A DNA stretch of 64,000 bases from Candidatus Formimonas warabiya (GCF_002777255.1 NZ_CP017634.1:1686903-1750902), one strand, 5' to 3'. Numbered from the stretch's first letter, positions 18,214 to 27,448 are shown. The notes: a model not told the origin generated them from the sequence alone. Numbers and translations: made by a program.

Positions 18214-19008
18214 TCATCCCTCCAGCATTCCCGTGCGAAAACTTCTGGTATATTTTGAGCAGTACTTATCGTGTCCTGTCAAGGCTTCCCCGGCGCAGAG
18301 CACAGACAACAGGGCCTTATCCCGGGCATCAATGATGCATGCGTCAAGCCCTACCCTGACCATCATCGATAAAAAAGTCCGATTCAATAGCTTGCGTAAT
18401 GGCAAACCAAAGCTAACATTGGAAACAGCAGCAATGGTTCTGGCTCCGGGCAGTTCTGCCTTAATCCGGGCCACTGTATCCATTGCGGTCGTGCCGGCCT
18501 CTATGTCTGTACAGACACTTAGAATTAACGGATCAAAATAGATATCCGCCCCGGCTACTCCGGCCGCCGTAAGCCGGTGATAGAGATGATGCGCGATCTT
18601 CACCCGGTCCGCTGAGGTTTTCGGAATCCCACCCTCCCCCATGCAGAGGGCGACCACAGCACATTTATATTCCTGAAGCAGGGGCAAAATCTCCAAACGT
18701 CCCGGCTCGCCGCTAACAGAGTTAACCATTACTTTCTTTGTGCAGATCTTTAATGCTGCGCTTAAAGCATCCAAATTGGAGCTGTCCAGCATCAGCGGTG
18801 CCTGTACAACGTTTTGTACTGTCTCCACCAGCCACACCAAATCTTCCCCTTCATCCCCTGAGCCGGTACCTGCATTTAGGTCAAGTATTTCCGCCCCGCA
18901 ATCCACCTGTTTTTGGGCCAGATTCCGGATAAAAACAGCATCACGGTTCAATACCGCTGCTTTAACCTGGGAAAGGGTAGCATTTATCGATTCACCAACA
19001 ATCAGCAT
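18214..19008 (-). CDS. Methyltetrahydrofolate:corrinoid methyltransferase (pterin-binding, AcsE/MtvA-like)
   Basis: The 264-residue TIM barrel of the pterin-binding family starts MLIVGESINATL and continues with GAEILDLNAGTGS, the DSSN segment and NVSFGLPLR. The length equals that of AcsE and of the methyltransferase II of O-demethylases. It would move the methyl group from the methylated corrinoid protein to tetrahydrofolate (or the reverse), linking substrate demethylation to one-carbon metabolism. Its position directly after two UroD/corrinoid pairs completes an MT-I / corrinoid / MT-II set. The ATG at 19008 follows GGAGG. Confidence 0.9.
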   Translation of the reverse strand: MLIVGESINATLSQVKAAVLNRDAVFIRNLAQKQVDCGAEILDLNAGTGSGDEGEDLVWLVETVQNVVQAPLMLDSSNLDALSAALKICTKKVMVNSVSGEPGRLEILPLLQEYKCAVVALCMGEGGIPKTSADRVKIAHHLYHRLTAAGVAGADIYFDPLILSVCTDIEAGTTAMDTVARIKAELPGARTIAAVSNVSFGLPLRKLLNRTFLSMMVRVGLDACIIDARDKALLSVLCAGEALTGHDKYCSKYTRSFRTGMLEG

Positions 19009-19086
19009 AGCAATTCTTCCTCCAATTAATAAAAACTACTGAAACCAAGCCGGGTGCCCTGCAGTGATGATGCCAATTCTTCATCC

Positions 19087-20238
19087 TTAATAGGCGCCGT
19101 ACTTTTGGATCGCATTCACCATGGCCCTAATGTTTTCGATCTTTGCATCAGGCGGTACACAACAACCCTCCGCCAGGAGGAAGCCGCCCCCTTTTCCTAC
19201 TTCCGCAAACAGTTTCTTGCAGTATGCGTCAACCTCCTCAGGTTTGCCCAGGGTTAATAAGGAGGGATGTACATCCCCCTTAATAGCGGTATGATCGTGC
19301 AGGATCTCTTTCGCCTTAAAAATATCCGTGAAACCATCCAGCTCTATGGTTACCTTACCCGGGGGCAGTTCCTTAAAATAGGGCAGGTTTGCCGTAAAGT
19401 CCTGGTCCAGATGAAACAGCACCTGAAATCCTGCCTCAACAAAGGCATGCACCATTTGTTTTAAGTAATGCCAGTAGAACTTCTCGAATTTCGCCAGCGA
19501 GATAAAATTCTGACCACCTCTGGTACAGCCGATCCGGATGCGATTTGCTCCCGTGGCTTGAGCGGAAGCTTTCGCTGACGCCAGCGTATTTTCAATTAAA
19601 TCCGGTAAAGCCGCATCCATGGCATCCAGTACTTTTTGGGGATATCGGTAAAGATCCTTGAAAAATTCCGGAATCGTCCGGGCTGCAGCCAAGAATTCAA
19701 AGGTGGGTTTAACGGAGGATGCATTACTAAAGGTAACGATTCCTCTCTCTTTTAAACGTTCAACGGCACGGTCTCTCTCTTCCGTGTATCTCTTCAGTTC
19801 CGGCCCGATTTGGTCCGGAGGCAGAAAATCAATATGCCGCGTCCTGAATTCACTTTCAAACTGGCGCCACCCCTTATTAATGATCCCATCATAATCGTCT
19901 AAGGTCATAAGTGGCTTGCTTTCGTCAAACTGAATAATCTCATACTCGCCCACATCACGTCCCGGCAGCAGGATTCTGGCAGGCCATCCTGCGGCAAAGG
20001 CCAAAGGAGTGAAAGGAGCGGGCGTATGCACGCCGTCCACCTGCAATTCTTCGGCCACGTCGGCTAAAATATTGGCCCCTTTTTCGATATCGCCGGTCAA
20101 ATCAGTCGTTTTCATGCCCAAATAGCGCGGGGTAAACAGGTCGATAAACAGGATGACGGGTATCCGGTCGGGTATGCCGCAACGAGCCGCCGTTTCAATG
20201 CGGTTCAGCCTCTCTTGATACAGTCCTGCACGGGACAT
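19087..20238 (-). CDS. UroD-fold substrate:corrinoid methyltransferase (A) with altered zinc motif
   Basis: The 383-residue protein belongs to the uroporphyrinogen decarboxylase/MtaA superfamily (NRIETAARCGIPDRIPVI at the start; a GGGFLLAEGCCVPPDAKIEN end). Where MtaA has HxC it reads LFHLDQD: the His is kept and the first Cys is Asp, while a Cys pair is present at the third-ligand position (GCCVPP). It starts directly after its corrinoid protein (adjacent stop and start), so the two act as a pair. I infer methyltransferase I of an O-demethylase-like system. The methyl donor is unknown. Confidence 0.82.
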   Translation of the reverse strand: MSRAGLYQERLNRIETAARCGIPDRIPVILFIDLFTPRYLGMKTTDLTGDIEKGANILADVAEELQVDGVHTPAPFTPLAFAAGWPARILLPGRDVGEYEIIQFDESKPLMTLDDYDGIINKGWRQFESEFRTRHIDFLPPDQIGPELKRYTEERDRAVERLKERGIVTFSNASSVKPTFEFLAAARTIPEFFKDLYRYPQKVLDAMDAALPDLIENTLASAKASAQATGANRIRIGCTRGGQNFISLAKFEKFYWHYLKQMVHAFVEAGFQVLFHLDQDFTANLPYFKELPPGKVTIELDGFTDIFKAKEILHDHTAIKGDVHPSLLTLGKPEEVDAYCKKLFAEVGKGGGFLLAEGCCVPPDAKIENIRAMVNAIQKYGAY

Positions 20239-20868
20239 CTAATTCACCTCCCGGAGGAGTTTTTGGGCCAAAGTAACCGCGTCCATGGCGATAAAGCCCA
20301 CCGCATCCGCTCCGATCATCTCACATGCCCGCTCGTCTGTGGGACCGCCCCCTATCATAATCTTTACCTGATCCCGCAGCCCCTCCGCCTTAAAGGCATC
20401 GACAATGTCCTTCATACTGGCAAAGGTAGTCGTCAGCAAGCCGGAGATGCCCACCAGTTTGGCGCCGCTTGCTTTTACCGCTTCAATAAACTTAGACGCC
20501 GGCGCATCGATGCCCACATCGATTACGTCATATCCGTTACATCTTAGGACTGTGACCACGATATTTTTGCCGATATCATGCACATCACCTTTGGCTGTTC
20601 CCATCACGACCGCTTGCCCGCCTTTGTCCCGATCTCCTTTCAAATAGGGTCCGATGATTTCCATAGCCGAACCAAACATAGCAGCTGACATAATCAGGTC
20701 GGAGATAAAATACTGTTTTGTTTCAAAAAGTTTCCCAACGGTTTCCATGCCCTTCTGGCATTCCTCGATCAGTGCCAGCGGTTCCTCCTGATCATCCAAC
20801 CGCTGCTTGATTTGAAGCAAGAACTCTTCCTCTTTAAAATCCGATAAAAGCACATCTAAACCAGCCAT
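20239..20868 (-). CDS. Corrinoid (B12-binding) methyl-carrier protein (A)
   Basis: The 209-residue protein has the helical cap domain (about residues 1-85) and the Rossmann-like B12 domain. The cobalt-ligand motif is KGDVHDIGKNI (DxHxxG), and GGGPTDE forms the later B12-tail loop. It carries the methyl group between UroD protein A and the pterin methyltransferase. The ribosome binding site of the next gene (GGGAGGTG) is formed by its last codons, which gives tight coupling. Confidence 0.92.
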   Translation of the reverse strand: MAGLDVLLSDFKEEEFLLQIKQRLDDQEEPLALIEECQKGMETVGKLFETKQYFISDLIMSAAMFGSAMEIIGPYLKGDRDKGGQAVVMGTAKGDVHDIGKNIVVTVLRCNGYDVIDVGIDAPASKFIEAVKASGAKLVGISGLLTTTFASMKDIVDAFKAEGLRDQVKIMIGGGPTDERACEMIGADAVGFIAMDAVTLAQKLLREVN

Positions 20869-20940
20869 ATTACATCTCCTCCTTTAATCATTTAGTAGGC
20901 GTCTGGCGGAAGCCGCCCAGACTTAGACTTAAAGATCAGG

Positions 20941-21087
20941 TTAGGCACAAAGCAGGAATAATACAAAGGAAAAGAGGGTATCCTCGCCATTTTCCCACGC
21001 ATCGGCCAGCATTTTATTGGCAGCAACTGTTTCCGGATATTCTAGACTCTTTTCAGACCAGCTCATTAATAGTTTACTTTCAACCAT
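20941..21087 (-). CDS. Small 48-residue protein between the two UroD/corrinoid pairs
   Basis: This short frame begins ATG GTT GAA at 21087 behind a strong GAGGTG with a good spacer, 40 bp after the stop of UroD protein B and about 70 bp before corrinoid protein A. It reads MVESKLLMSWSEKSLEYP at the start and ends in a hydrophobic FSFVLFLLCA. It lacks similarity to anything I know. The ribosome binding site, codon content and operon position argue that it is translated. It could be a small subunit or a membrane tether. Confidence 0.6.
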   Translation of the reverse strand: MVESKLLMSWSEKSLEYPETVAANKMLADAWENGEDTLFSFVLFLLCA

Positions 21088-21126
21088 TATTTTTCACCTC
21101 GCCTCAATAGTTTGGAGAGAGCACCT

Positions 21127-22320
21127 CTAATAAACACCATAGCGTCTCACAGCATCCATGAGGATTTGAACTTTTTCAGGCTTCACATCCTGTACGGACA
21201 GCCAGGATTTATCCGTGGTCAGAATGTATCCTCCCCCAGGTGCCGCATCGTCAATTAAACTTTTTGCGTGGGCTTCAATCTCATTAGAACTGCCAAAAAG
21301 CAGAAGCTCTGTGGAAAAGTTCCCGGCCAGACACATTTTTTTGCCCAGTACCTGTTTAGCACGTTTCATGTCGACCGTTTCAAATAAAGCAAGGATCTGC
21401 CCTTTATCGCCCGGAAGATCTGTTAAATAGTCAAGATAAGCATTCCAATTACCCTGAAAAAAGAGCAGAAAACCATATCCTTCATCGGTAAGAGCCTGAA
21501 TCAAAGCTTTGAATGTGGGCCAATAAAATTTTTCAAAGGACCGGGGCCCTAAGTATGTGGCCAAATGTAAGGTCATATAAATGAAGGGAAACTTCTGAGG
21601 AGGACCCCCGAAGCTATGCTTGGCCCCCTTTATGGCCAGGGGAAGCAGCGCTTCGCAGGCAGAACAAACCTCTTCCGGATACCTTCTTAGGTCGTACATG
21701 ATATCTTTAAAACCGCGCAGAAAATCGGCAAGCATATCGAAGGGTGCCCTTGCTGAACCGCGCGTAAGAGATAGATTTCCGTAATTGTTGAGCCAACCCT
21801 GGGTAAACCCGCGCATGGCTGACCCAAATTTTGTATACAACATGCCCGATTTTGCTAAGGCTATTGCTTGCTGCGGGGCATTTCCCCTCAGTGCCGGGTA
21901 TTTCCTGGGCAGTATTTTTTCAAAGATAAAAGCAAACGGGTCTTTGATTAATTCCGGATATTCTTCCGCTTCCATATAGGAAACATCAACATACTGCAAG
22001 ATGGAATCATCCGGACTCTGGCTTCCGGGTGTCGTAAATCCCTTTGCGCTTTCACCCAGCGCCTGGAAAACGGGACCTGGCCTTGCCCCTCCGGCAATGC
22101 GCACGCAGTCGAAATCAAAATTCTGCAAAACCTGATTAACGGCGAGATCATACTTTGTATAATCGAAAAAAATATCTTTCATGGTATAGCCGGCATAACC
22201 GGCTGCCCAGCTGCCGATGATAATACCCATAAAAGGGACCCGGTCCGGTTGCTCCAGGTTTATCGTTTTCGTTACCCGATCTAATTTTTCTGCATATTTT
22301 TTCGCCATGTCATTATTCAC
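21127..22320 (-). CDS. UroD-fold substrate:corrinoid methyltransferase (B), no HxC zinc motif
   Basis: The 397-residue member of the uroporphyrinogen decarboxylase/MtaA superfamily starts with GTG at 22320, overlapping the corrinoid gene by 8 bp (an ATG four codons later is the alternative). The N-terminal region reads INLEQPDRVPFMGI. The positions that hold His-x-Cys and Cys in MtaA read LFFQGNW and LTTDKSW, so the MtaA zinc site is absent and the metal or substrate chemistry must differ. The closest relation in this window is the 58609-59853 gene. I infer methyltransferase I for an unknown methylated substrate. Confidence 0.8.
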   Translation of the reverse strand: MNNDMAKKYAEKLDRVTKTINLEQPDRVPFMGIIIGSWAAGYAGYTMKDIFFDYTKYDLAVNQVLQNFDFDCVRIAGGARPGPVFQALGESAKGFTTPGSQSPDDSILQYVDVSYMEAEEYPELIKDPFAFIFEKILPRKYPALRGNAPQQAIALAKSGMLYTKFGSAMRGFTQGWLNNYGNLSLTRGSARAPFDMLADFLRGFKDIMYDLRRYPEEVCSACEALLPLAIKGAKHSFGGPPQKFPFIYMTLHLATYLGPRSFEKFYWPTFKALIQALTDEGYGFLLFFQGNWNAYLDYLTDLPGDKGQILALFETVDMKRAKQVLGKKMCLAGNFSTELLLFGSSNEIEAHAKSLIDDAAPGGGYILTTDKSWLSVQDVKPEKVQILMDAVRRYGVY

Positions 22321-22963
22321 CGCTCACCCACCCCTTACAAATCTGAACTCCTTTCGCCGCATCGGTGGTAAAAGCGTCCGCGCCCACAAAATTGCAGGAC
22401 ATTTCTGATACCACAGATCCCCCGATGATTATTTTTAAGCTTTCGCGCAGGCCGGCCTGTTTAATAAATTCCACAGTCGATTTCATCGGTTCTAATGAAG
22501 AAGTCAGGAGGGCGCTCATCGCTAAAATCTGCGGTTTTGTCTTTTTGACTTCCTCTAAAAATTTTTCTTCCGAAATATCTACCCCTAAATCTATTACTTC
22601 AAAACCGGAAGCTTCCAGCATTGCACCCACGATATTTTTGCCAATATCATGAACATCGCTGCGCACGGTACCAAGGACAATTCTGCCCAGGAATCCGGTT
22701 TTACCAGCAAAATTTTTGGGCAATAAGCCGATTATTTGTTCAAAAATATTGGCTGACAGCATTAACTCGGGCAGAAAGTATTCCCCCTGAGAAAATCTGT
22801 CTCCTATCATTCCCATACCCTGTTGACAGGCTTTGATGATCTCATTATTCTTTTCCATCCCAAACTCAGGCGTGGAACGAATGATCTCTTGCACCTGGCT
22901 CATAACCGACTTTTCATCTAGCTCTACGAGAAAGTTCATCAACTGCTGCACCGACTTGTCCAT
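22313..22963 (-). CDS. Corrinoid (B12-binding) methyl-carrier protein (B)
   Basis: The 216-residue protein has the four-helix cap and B12 domains, with the cobalt His in RSDVHDIGKNI and a GGSVVSE loop near the C-terminus. It lies first in the pair with UroD protein B and overlaps it by 8 bp. AAGGAGG precedes its ATG at 22963. It is the methyl carrier for that enzyme. Confidence 0.92.
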   Translation of the reverse strand: MDKSVQQLMNFLVELDEKSVMSQVQEIIRSTPEFGMEKNNEIIKACQQGMGMIGDRFSQGEYFLPELMLSANIFEQIIGLLPKNFAGKTGFLGRIVLGTVRSDVHDIGKNIVGAMLEASGFEVIDLGVDISEEKFLEEVKKTKPQILAMSALLTSSLEPMKSTVEFIKQAGLRESLKIIIGGSVVSEMSCNFVGADAFTTDAAKGVQICKGWVSGE

Positions 22964-23019
22964 TCTTATCAGATTCCTCCTTCAAGACTTTTTAGATCCC
23001 ATGATTTAAGTTTGACTGA

Positions 23020-23430
23020 TCAAGACGATGGCGTGAACAGATTTCCAAAGCGCACCGCCTTAGAGGGATCTTCCGCAACCCTGCTTTCCGGACGATCGGA
23101 TATCCTTTTGGGCATAAAAATATCCACATCGATCACCGGGATCTCCCCCTTGGCCACCATGCAGTGTTCCACGTTGGGAGGAATTGCCATCAGACACCCT
23201 GCTGTCAGATGATGCGGAACGCCGTCTACATAGAAATCACACTCCCCTTGCAGAATAAAAATAAGCTGTTCATAGTCATGCCGATGGGATCCCGGTACAT
23301 GTCCCGGCGTTACTTCATCCAGTGTAACAGTCACAGCATCCGATCCCTGGAAAGACAGGTATCTTACCTTGTCCCTGAGAGTGGTCCACGCACATTTGTT
23401 CCAATCAATTTTTTTCGGTTCTAGCGCCAC
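23020..23430 (-). CDS. Cupin (C), single-domain
   Basis: The start is GTG at 23430, nine bases after AAGGAGG; the frame is open further upstream but lacks a ribosome binding site there. The 136 residues carry a canonical cupin pair: motif 1 GSHRHDYEQLIFILQG and motif 2 with His in NVEHCMV. It is larger than cupins A and B and lies between the DRE-TIM enzyme and corrinoid protein B. The role is unknown; metal binding is likely. Confidence 0.8.
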   Translation of the reverse strand: MALEPKKIDWNKCAWTTLRDKVRYLSFQGSDAVTVTLDEVTPGHVPGSHRHDYEQLIFILQGECDFYVDGVPHHLTAGCLMAIPPNVEHCMVAKGEIPVIDVDIFMPKRISDRPESRVAEDPSKAVRFGNLFTPSS

Positions 23431-23466
23431 TTGTCCCGTCCTCCTTCTTCTTGAAATTTGTCTCAA

Positions 23467-24708
23467 CTAGAGGTTCATCGTGTGGCCCTGTCTCACCTCT
23501 GTCACTATTTTCAGGAATTCTGCGTCAGTGACAAGTCCTTTCTTGGAAATACCAAGAGCCTTCACCTGATTGAGAACGGCGCGCATTTGCTCCTCACTAA
23601 GTCCGGTGATACCAAGTCTCTGGACGGTGGTATGAATAGAGGCGATACCACTTTTCTTGCCCAGCACGATCGACGGCTTCTGTCCTACAGCACTGGGTAC
23701 GAGTGAATATATGGCCAGGGGTGTTTTCTCAATGAGATCGATCCCTAAACCGGACTCTCTGCAAAAGATGCCGTTTCCCACGATTGGTTTATTCCTGTGC
23801 ACGGGAATGTTTGACAGTCGCGCAACCAGTCCGGATATCTCCGTCAGGCGGCGATGGTCAACGGAAGTTTTAAACCCGTAAAGACAAAGTAATGACATGA
23901 CCACTTCATCCAGCGATACATTTCCGGACCGTTCACCCAGCCCGTTTACACACACATGCACCACTTCTGCTCCTGCCTCGACAGCGGCAAGGGTATTTGC
24001 CAGACCTAAACCCATATCATTGTGTGTATGTATTTCTATGGGACAAGGGACATGCTCTTTTATAAAACGGACAAGATTTGCTGTAGCTGCGGGGATTAAG
24101 CATCCCGATGTATCTACCACGGTAACAGCATCCGGAGGAGATTGCTGGGTCACGGATACTAATAATTTTTCCAGAAAGGTTTTTTCCGCTCTGCCCGTGT
24201 CCATCATGAACAAGGTCACTTTGAGCCCTTTTTCTTTGGCATAAGCCAAACCTGTTACTGTGTTTTCTATCGCTTCTTCCTCTGTCCATTTGGCATATTG
24301 ATACTTTAGTCTGGGCACGCTTGTAGGCATTTCCACAACTACTCTCTTGACTCCACAGGCGGCAGCCAGGTCTATATCAGCTTTAACGGCACGAGTTACG
24401 CAAGAGATTTCAGCTTTAAGTCCCAGCCCTGCTATCGCAGTTATCGTTTCTGCGTCTTCCGGTGAGACCATGGGCATGCCCGCTTCGATCCTGTCCACAC
24501 CAATACCGTCCAGCGCCTTGGCAATCTCCATCTTTTCCGCTAACCGAAATACAACCCCAGGAGTCTGTTCGCCGTCACGCAGTGTCGTATCATGGATCAG
24601 TATCTGTTGCGGCATGTTCGGACGGTTGATCACGCCAGGTTCATAGTTAAAGGGACTAACCCAAAAATCATCGCTCATCCACCTTTGGTGCAAATGACTC
24701 ACCCCCAT
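23467..24708 (-). CDS. DRE-TIM metallolyase (homocitrate / isopropylmalate synthase-like)
   Basis: The protein has the HDTTLRDGEQTPG motif, the metal His pair HTHNDMGLG and NGLGERSGNVSLDE, which define the Claisen-condensing acyltransferases (isopropylmalate, homocitrate and citramalate synthases and relatives). The C-terminal LeuA dimer and regulatory domain is missing or short, as in homocitrate synthases; total length is about 410 residues. The start is uncertain: ATG 24708 has AAAGGA very close, GTG 24702 has better spacing, and ATG 24678 is also possible. It leads the longest operon of the island, behind control element 3. It may condense acetyl-CoA with, or cleave, the demethylated product. 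Confidence 0.82.
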   Translation of the reverse strand: MGVSHLHQRWMSDDFWVSPFNYEPGVINRPNMPQQILIHDTTLRDGEQTPGVVFRLAEKMEIAKALDGIGVDRIEAGMPMVSPEDAETITAIAGLGLKAEISCVTRAVKADIDLAAACGVKRVVVEMPTSVPRLKYQYAKWTEEEAIENTVTGLAYAKEKGLKVTLFMMDTGRAEKTFLEKLLVSVTQQSPPDAVTVVDTSGCLIPAATANLVRFIKEHVPCPIEIHTHNDMGLGLANTLAAVEAGAEVVHVCVNGLGERSGNVSLDEVVMSLLCLYGFKTSVDHRRLTEISGLVARLSNIPVHRNKPIVGNGIFCRESGLGIDLIEKTPLAIYSLVPSAVGQKPSIVLGKKSGIASIHTTVQRLGITGLSEEQMRAVLNQVKALGISKKGLVTDAEFLKIVTEVRQGHTMNL

Positions 24709-24811
24709 CAATCCTTTCCCAAAATAATAAAATTCAAACCGGCACGATACCAAACTAAGAAATACATGTAGTTCTAAAAATAATCTTCGCCTAAACCACG
24801 GCCTAATCCTG

Positions 24812-24875
24812 TGTATAAAATGTCATTTATGGCGTAGCAAGTCGAAAAACATGTGCATTTTGCACATGTTTTTCG
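24812..24875 (-). promoter_or_regulatory. Composite control element 3
   Basis: A perfect inverted repeat with 15-bp arms and a 3-bp centre (24843-24875) has the core ACATGTGCA/TTT/TGCACATGT. The -10 TATACA lies at 24812-24817 on the minus strand with TTGCTA 17 bp upstream. The centre-to--10 distance is about 45 bp. It precedes the DRE-TIM enzyme operon. Confidence 0.78.
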
Positions 24876-24923
24876 CTTATGTACGCCATGCAGGGCCAAG
24901 GAAACACACAACTCCACAATATT

Positions 24924-26099
24924 TTATTGGATCCGGACAAACTTCCCGTTTTCTAATTTGATAAAATACAAAGACTCTCCCCCGGGCCCATGCTGGTCGG
25001 GACCAAAGCTCACGTTTTCCGCAAGACCTTCATTCCAGTTTTTCATGCTCTCAATCGCTTCAATAACCTTTTCGCGCGTTAAATCCTTGCCCGCTCTTTT
25101 TAATGCTTCAGCGATAAACTCTCCGTACAACTGGCCATACAGGGTAAACGAATTGGGGGTTTTATCAGGCGAATACTGCGCAACGAAATCCTTATGCTCT
25201 TTTACTCTTGGGTCGCTATCCTTGTCCAGCAGCGGGAAAAAAGCGGCAAAAATCGCTCCCTCGGCAGCCGGTCCGGCAAGAGTGCTCACAGATAAATCTG
25301 CCGACGTATAGCTTACTAGAAATTGTGTTTTTAAACCCAAATCGTATGCCTGTTTCATAAATGCCGATCCCGTTTTTGTAGTGGGAATCAGGATCACCAC
25401 ATCGGGAGTAAGCTCTTTCAGTTGCATCACGGGAATACTAAAATCAGTGTCGCTCATATTATAGGGGATTGCCGCAACAGGCTCTAACCCGTTTTTCTTC
25501 AGCTCAGCCTTTACCGCTTCCATATCCTCTTTGCCATAGTCATCATTTTGATACCAGATGCCAATTTTTTTAGCTCCAAGTTTTTGTACGGCATATTGGG
25601 CAAGGACTGTTCCGTCGGTGGTAAAGTTGGGGAGAATTTCAAATGCGTTCTGATAAGTCAAGATTTGGCTATTCCCGGTAATCGCCATCATGGGAACATT
25701 TTTTTCCGCCAAGTAGTCGACCACAGCAGCACAGGGAGATGCTCCTTGGACCACTGTAAGAAAGACCTTATCCTGCTCTACCAGTTTTTTCATGACACCA
25801 ACGGTTTTGGAAGCATCATAGGCGTCATCATAGTAAACAAGTTTTATTTTTCGGCCGTTTATGCCCCCCTCGTCATTAATCTTCTTAAAATAGGCTTCCA
25901 GGTTTGTGATACAGGCGCCATATGCCGCATGCGGTCCGGTTAACGGAGCATTTGAGCCAATGAGAATCGTATCATCCGTGATACCGGGTTCTTGCTCTTG
26001 TACAGGTGTTTCTGACGTCGAATCATTTTGTTTAACTGCACAGCCCCCTAACAAAATAACTAACAAGACCATGAACCAGATCGAAAACTTCTTTACCAC
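24924..26099 (-). CDS. Branched-chain-amino-acid-type ABC transporter, substrate-binding lipoprotein (2)
   Basis: The 391-residue paralogue of the binding protein at 11801 has the same lipobox (LLGGC) and highly similar segments (DDTILIGSNAPLTGPHAAYG; DEGGINGRKIKLVYYDDAYD). The start is GTG at 26099 behind AAAGGGGG. It is separated from the permease genes by eight kilobases but lies in the same regulon, so the single transporter probably accepts two binding proteins of different affinity or ligand. Its upstream leader resembles that of paralogue 1, which shows a duplication that included flanking DNA. Confidence 0.9.
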   Translation of the reverse strand: MVKKFSIWFMVLLVILLGGCAVKQNDSTSETPVQEQEPGITDDTILIGSNAPLTGPHAAYGACITNLEAYFKKINDEGGINGRKIKLVYYDDAYDASKTVGVMKKLVEQDKVFLTVVQGASPCAAVVDYLAEKNVPMMAITGNSQILTYQNAFEILPNFTTDGTVLAQYAVQKLGAKKIGIWYQNDDYGKEDMEAVKAELKKNGLEPVAAIPYNMSDTDFSIPVMQLKELTPDVVILIPTTKTGSAFMKQAYDLGLKTQFLVSYTSADLSVSTLAGPAAEGAIFAAFFPLLDKDSDPRVKEHKDFVAQYSPDKTPNSFTLYGQLYGEFIAEALKRAGKDLTREKVIEAIESMKNWNEGLAENVSFGPDQHGPGGESLYFIKLENGKFVRIQ

Positions 26100-26302
26100 T
26101 TAATTTCTACCCCCTTTATTTTTTACGGCCCTATTAATTTCCATTAGCCCTCTATCTGAAAAAAACCGCATTCCTCCTTTCTCCCTCCTCATAATCTGGC
26201 TGTGGTTACCGTAGCTTCCCTTTCCTGCACATTTCTACCCAAAGGAGTACTAAGAAGTATCTCATCAAGGTTTGCAGGTTAGCTTTCAAGCTCTTTAATG
26301 CT
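26100..26302. other. Gap upstream of binding protein 2
   Basis: A 23-codon minus-strand frame with a strong AAAGGAGG (ATG near 26172) precedes the binding-protein gene. It may be a leader peptide or the eroded end of the duplicated segment. No promoter element of the regulon type is present here. Confidence 0.3.
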
Positions 26303-27448
26303 TCATGGTCTGATTCCCCTGCCGGCAAGAAAAACTCGCACAATTCTTTCAGCGGCTTTTTCCAATAAAGGTTCCGCGTCACGAATAGCCTCAGCCAAAC
26401 TAATCGGTCCCTCCGTAATACTAAAGATGCTGGTAATGCCATGGTCATAGAGCGCAGAAACATCTCCGGCTAAGCCGCCCGATAAGCACACCACCGGCAC
26501 ACCGTGTCGTTTGGCTAAGCGGGCCACTCCGGTAGGGACTTTTCCGTTCACAGTCTGACTATCTGTCCTGCCTTCACCGGTTATGACCAGATCCGCATTA
26601 TGTATTAAGTGATCCAGGCAAGCAGTCTCAGCAATGATGTCTACGCCAGGCTGTAGTTTTGCGTTTAAGAAAGCCATCAGTGCCGCTCCCATTCCTCCGG
26701 CAGCCCCGGCCCCAGGCAGGTCTTTGACGTTTTTCCCGGTAGTTCTTGCTAATATTTCCGCATAGTGGGCCAAGTTACGATCCAAAAGAGGGATCATTTC
26801 TGGTGTCGCCCCTTTCTGAAGACCATAAATTGCAGATGCACCGTCCGGCCCGCACAAAGGGTTGGTAACATCGCAAGCAACTTTAATATCTATTTCTTTT
26901 ATCCGCGCATCAAGGCCTTGAACATCGATTTGATGCAATTGATCCAGATACCCGCCGCCTTGAGGCAATTCATCCCCCGCTGGGTCCAAAAACTTTACGC
27001 CCAGGGCAGCCGCCATACCGGTTCCCCCATCGTTGGTAGCACTCCCGCCGATTCCAATGATCAGCTTCCTGATGTTCCTATCCAGCGCCTCTTTGATCAA
27101 TTCGCCGGTACCGAATGAAGTTGCTTGAAGTGGGTTACGCCGGTCCGGGGGTACCAGGGTTAAGCCGGAAGCAGCTGCCATTTCTACAACTGCAGTTTCC
27201 TGATCAGAAAGTATCCCAAAGGATGATGGCACAGGCTGGCCAAGGGGGCCGGTAACTGTAGTGCTGATAAGAGTTCCGCCCACAGATGCCATAAAAGCAT
27301 CTACCGTGCCTTCGCCGCCATCGGCCATAGGCACCAGCACCACGGAAAATTCCCGATTTATTTTTTGGATACCCTGTTTAATCGCTTTAGCCACCTCCGC
27401 AGCCGTCAAACAACCTTTAAAGGAATCAGGCGCAACAACAATCTTCAT
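26303..27448 (-). CDS. garK: Glycerate 2-kinase (GarK/GlxK family)
   Basis: The 381-residue protein starts MKIVVAPDSFKGCLTAAEVA, the hallmark of this kinase family, and carries GIGGSATNDGGTGMAAALG and a GEGRTDSQT segment near the C-terminus. It phosphorylates D-glycerate, giving 2-phosphoglycerate in the GarK class. It overlaps the preceding MtaA-type gene by ATGA and lies in one unit with a glycerate-dehydrogenase-like gene. In enterobacteria this class is controlled by CdaR, and a CdaR-family gene sits 2.2 kb upstream here. Together these point to glycerate as the exit into glycolysis. Confidence 0.92.
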   Translation of the reverse strand: MKIVVAPDSFKGCLTAAEVAKAIKQGIQKINREFSVVLVPMADGGEGTVDAFMASVGGTLISTTVTGPLGQPVPSSFGILSDQETAVVEMAAASGLTLVPPDRRNPLQATSFGTGELIKEALDRNIRKLIIGIGGSATNDGGTGMAAALGVKFLDPAGDELPQGGGYLDQLHQIDVQGLDARIKEIDIKVACDVTNPLCGPDGASAIYGLQKGATPEMIPLLDRNLAHYAEILARTTGKNVKDLPGAGAAGGMGAALMAFLNAKLQPGVDIIAETACLDHLIHNADLVITGEGRTDSQTVNGKVPTGVARLAKRHGVPVVCLSGGLAGDVSALYDHGITSIFSITEGPISLAEAIRDAEPLLEKAAERIVRVFLAGRGIRP

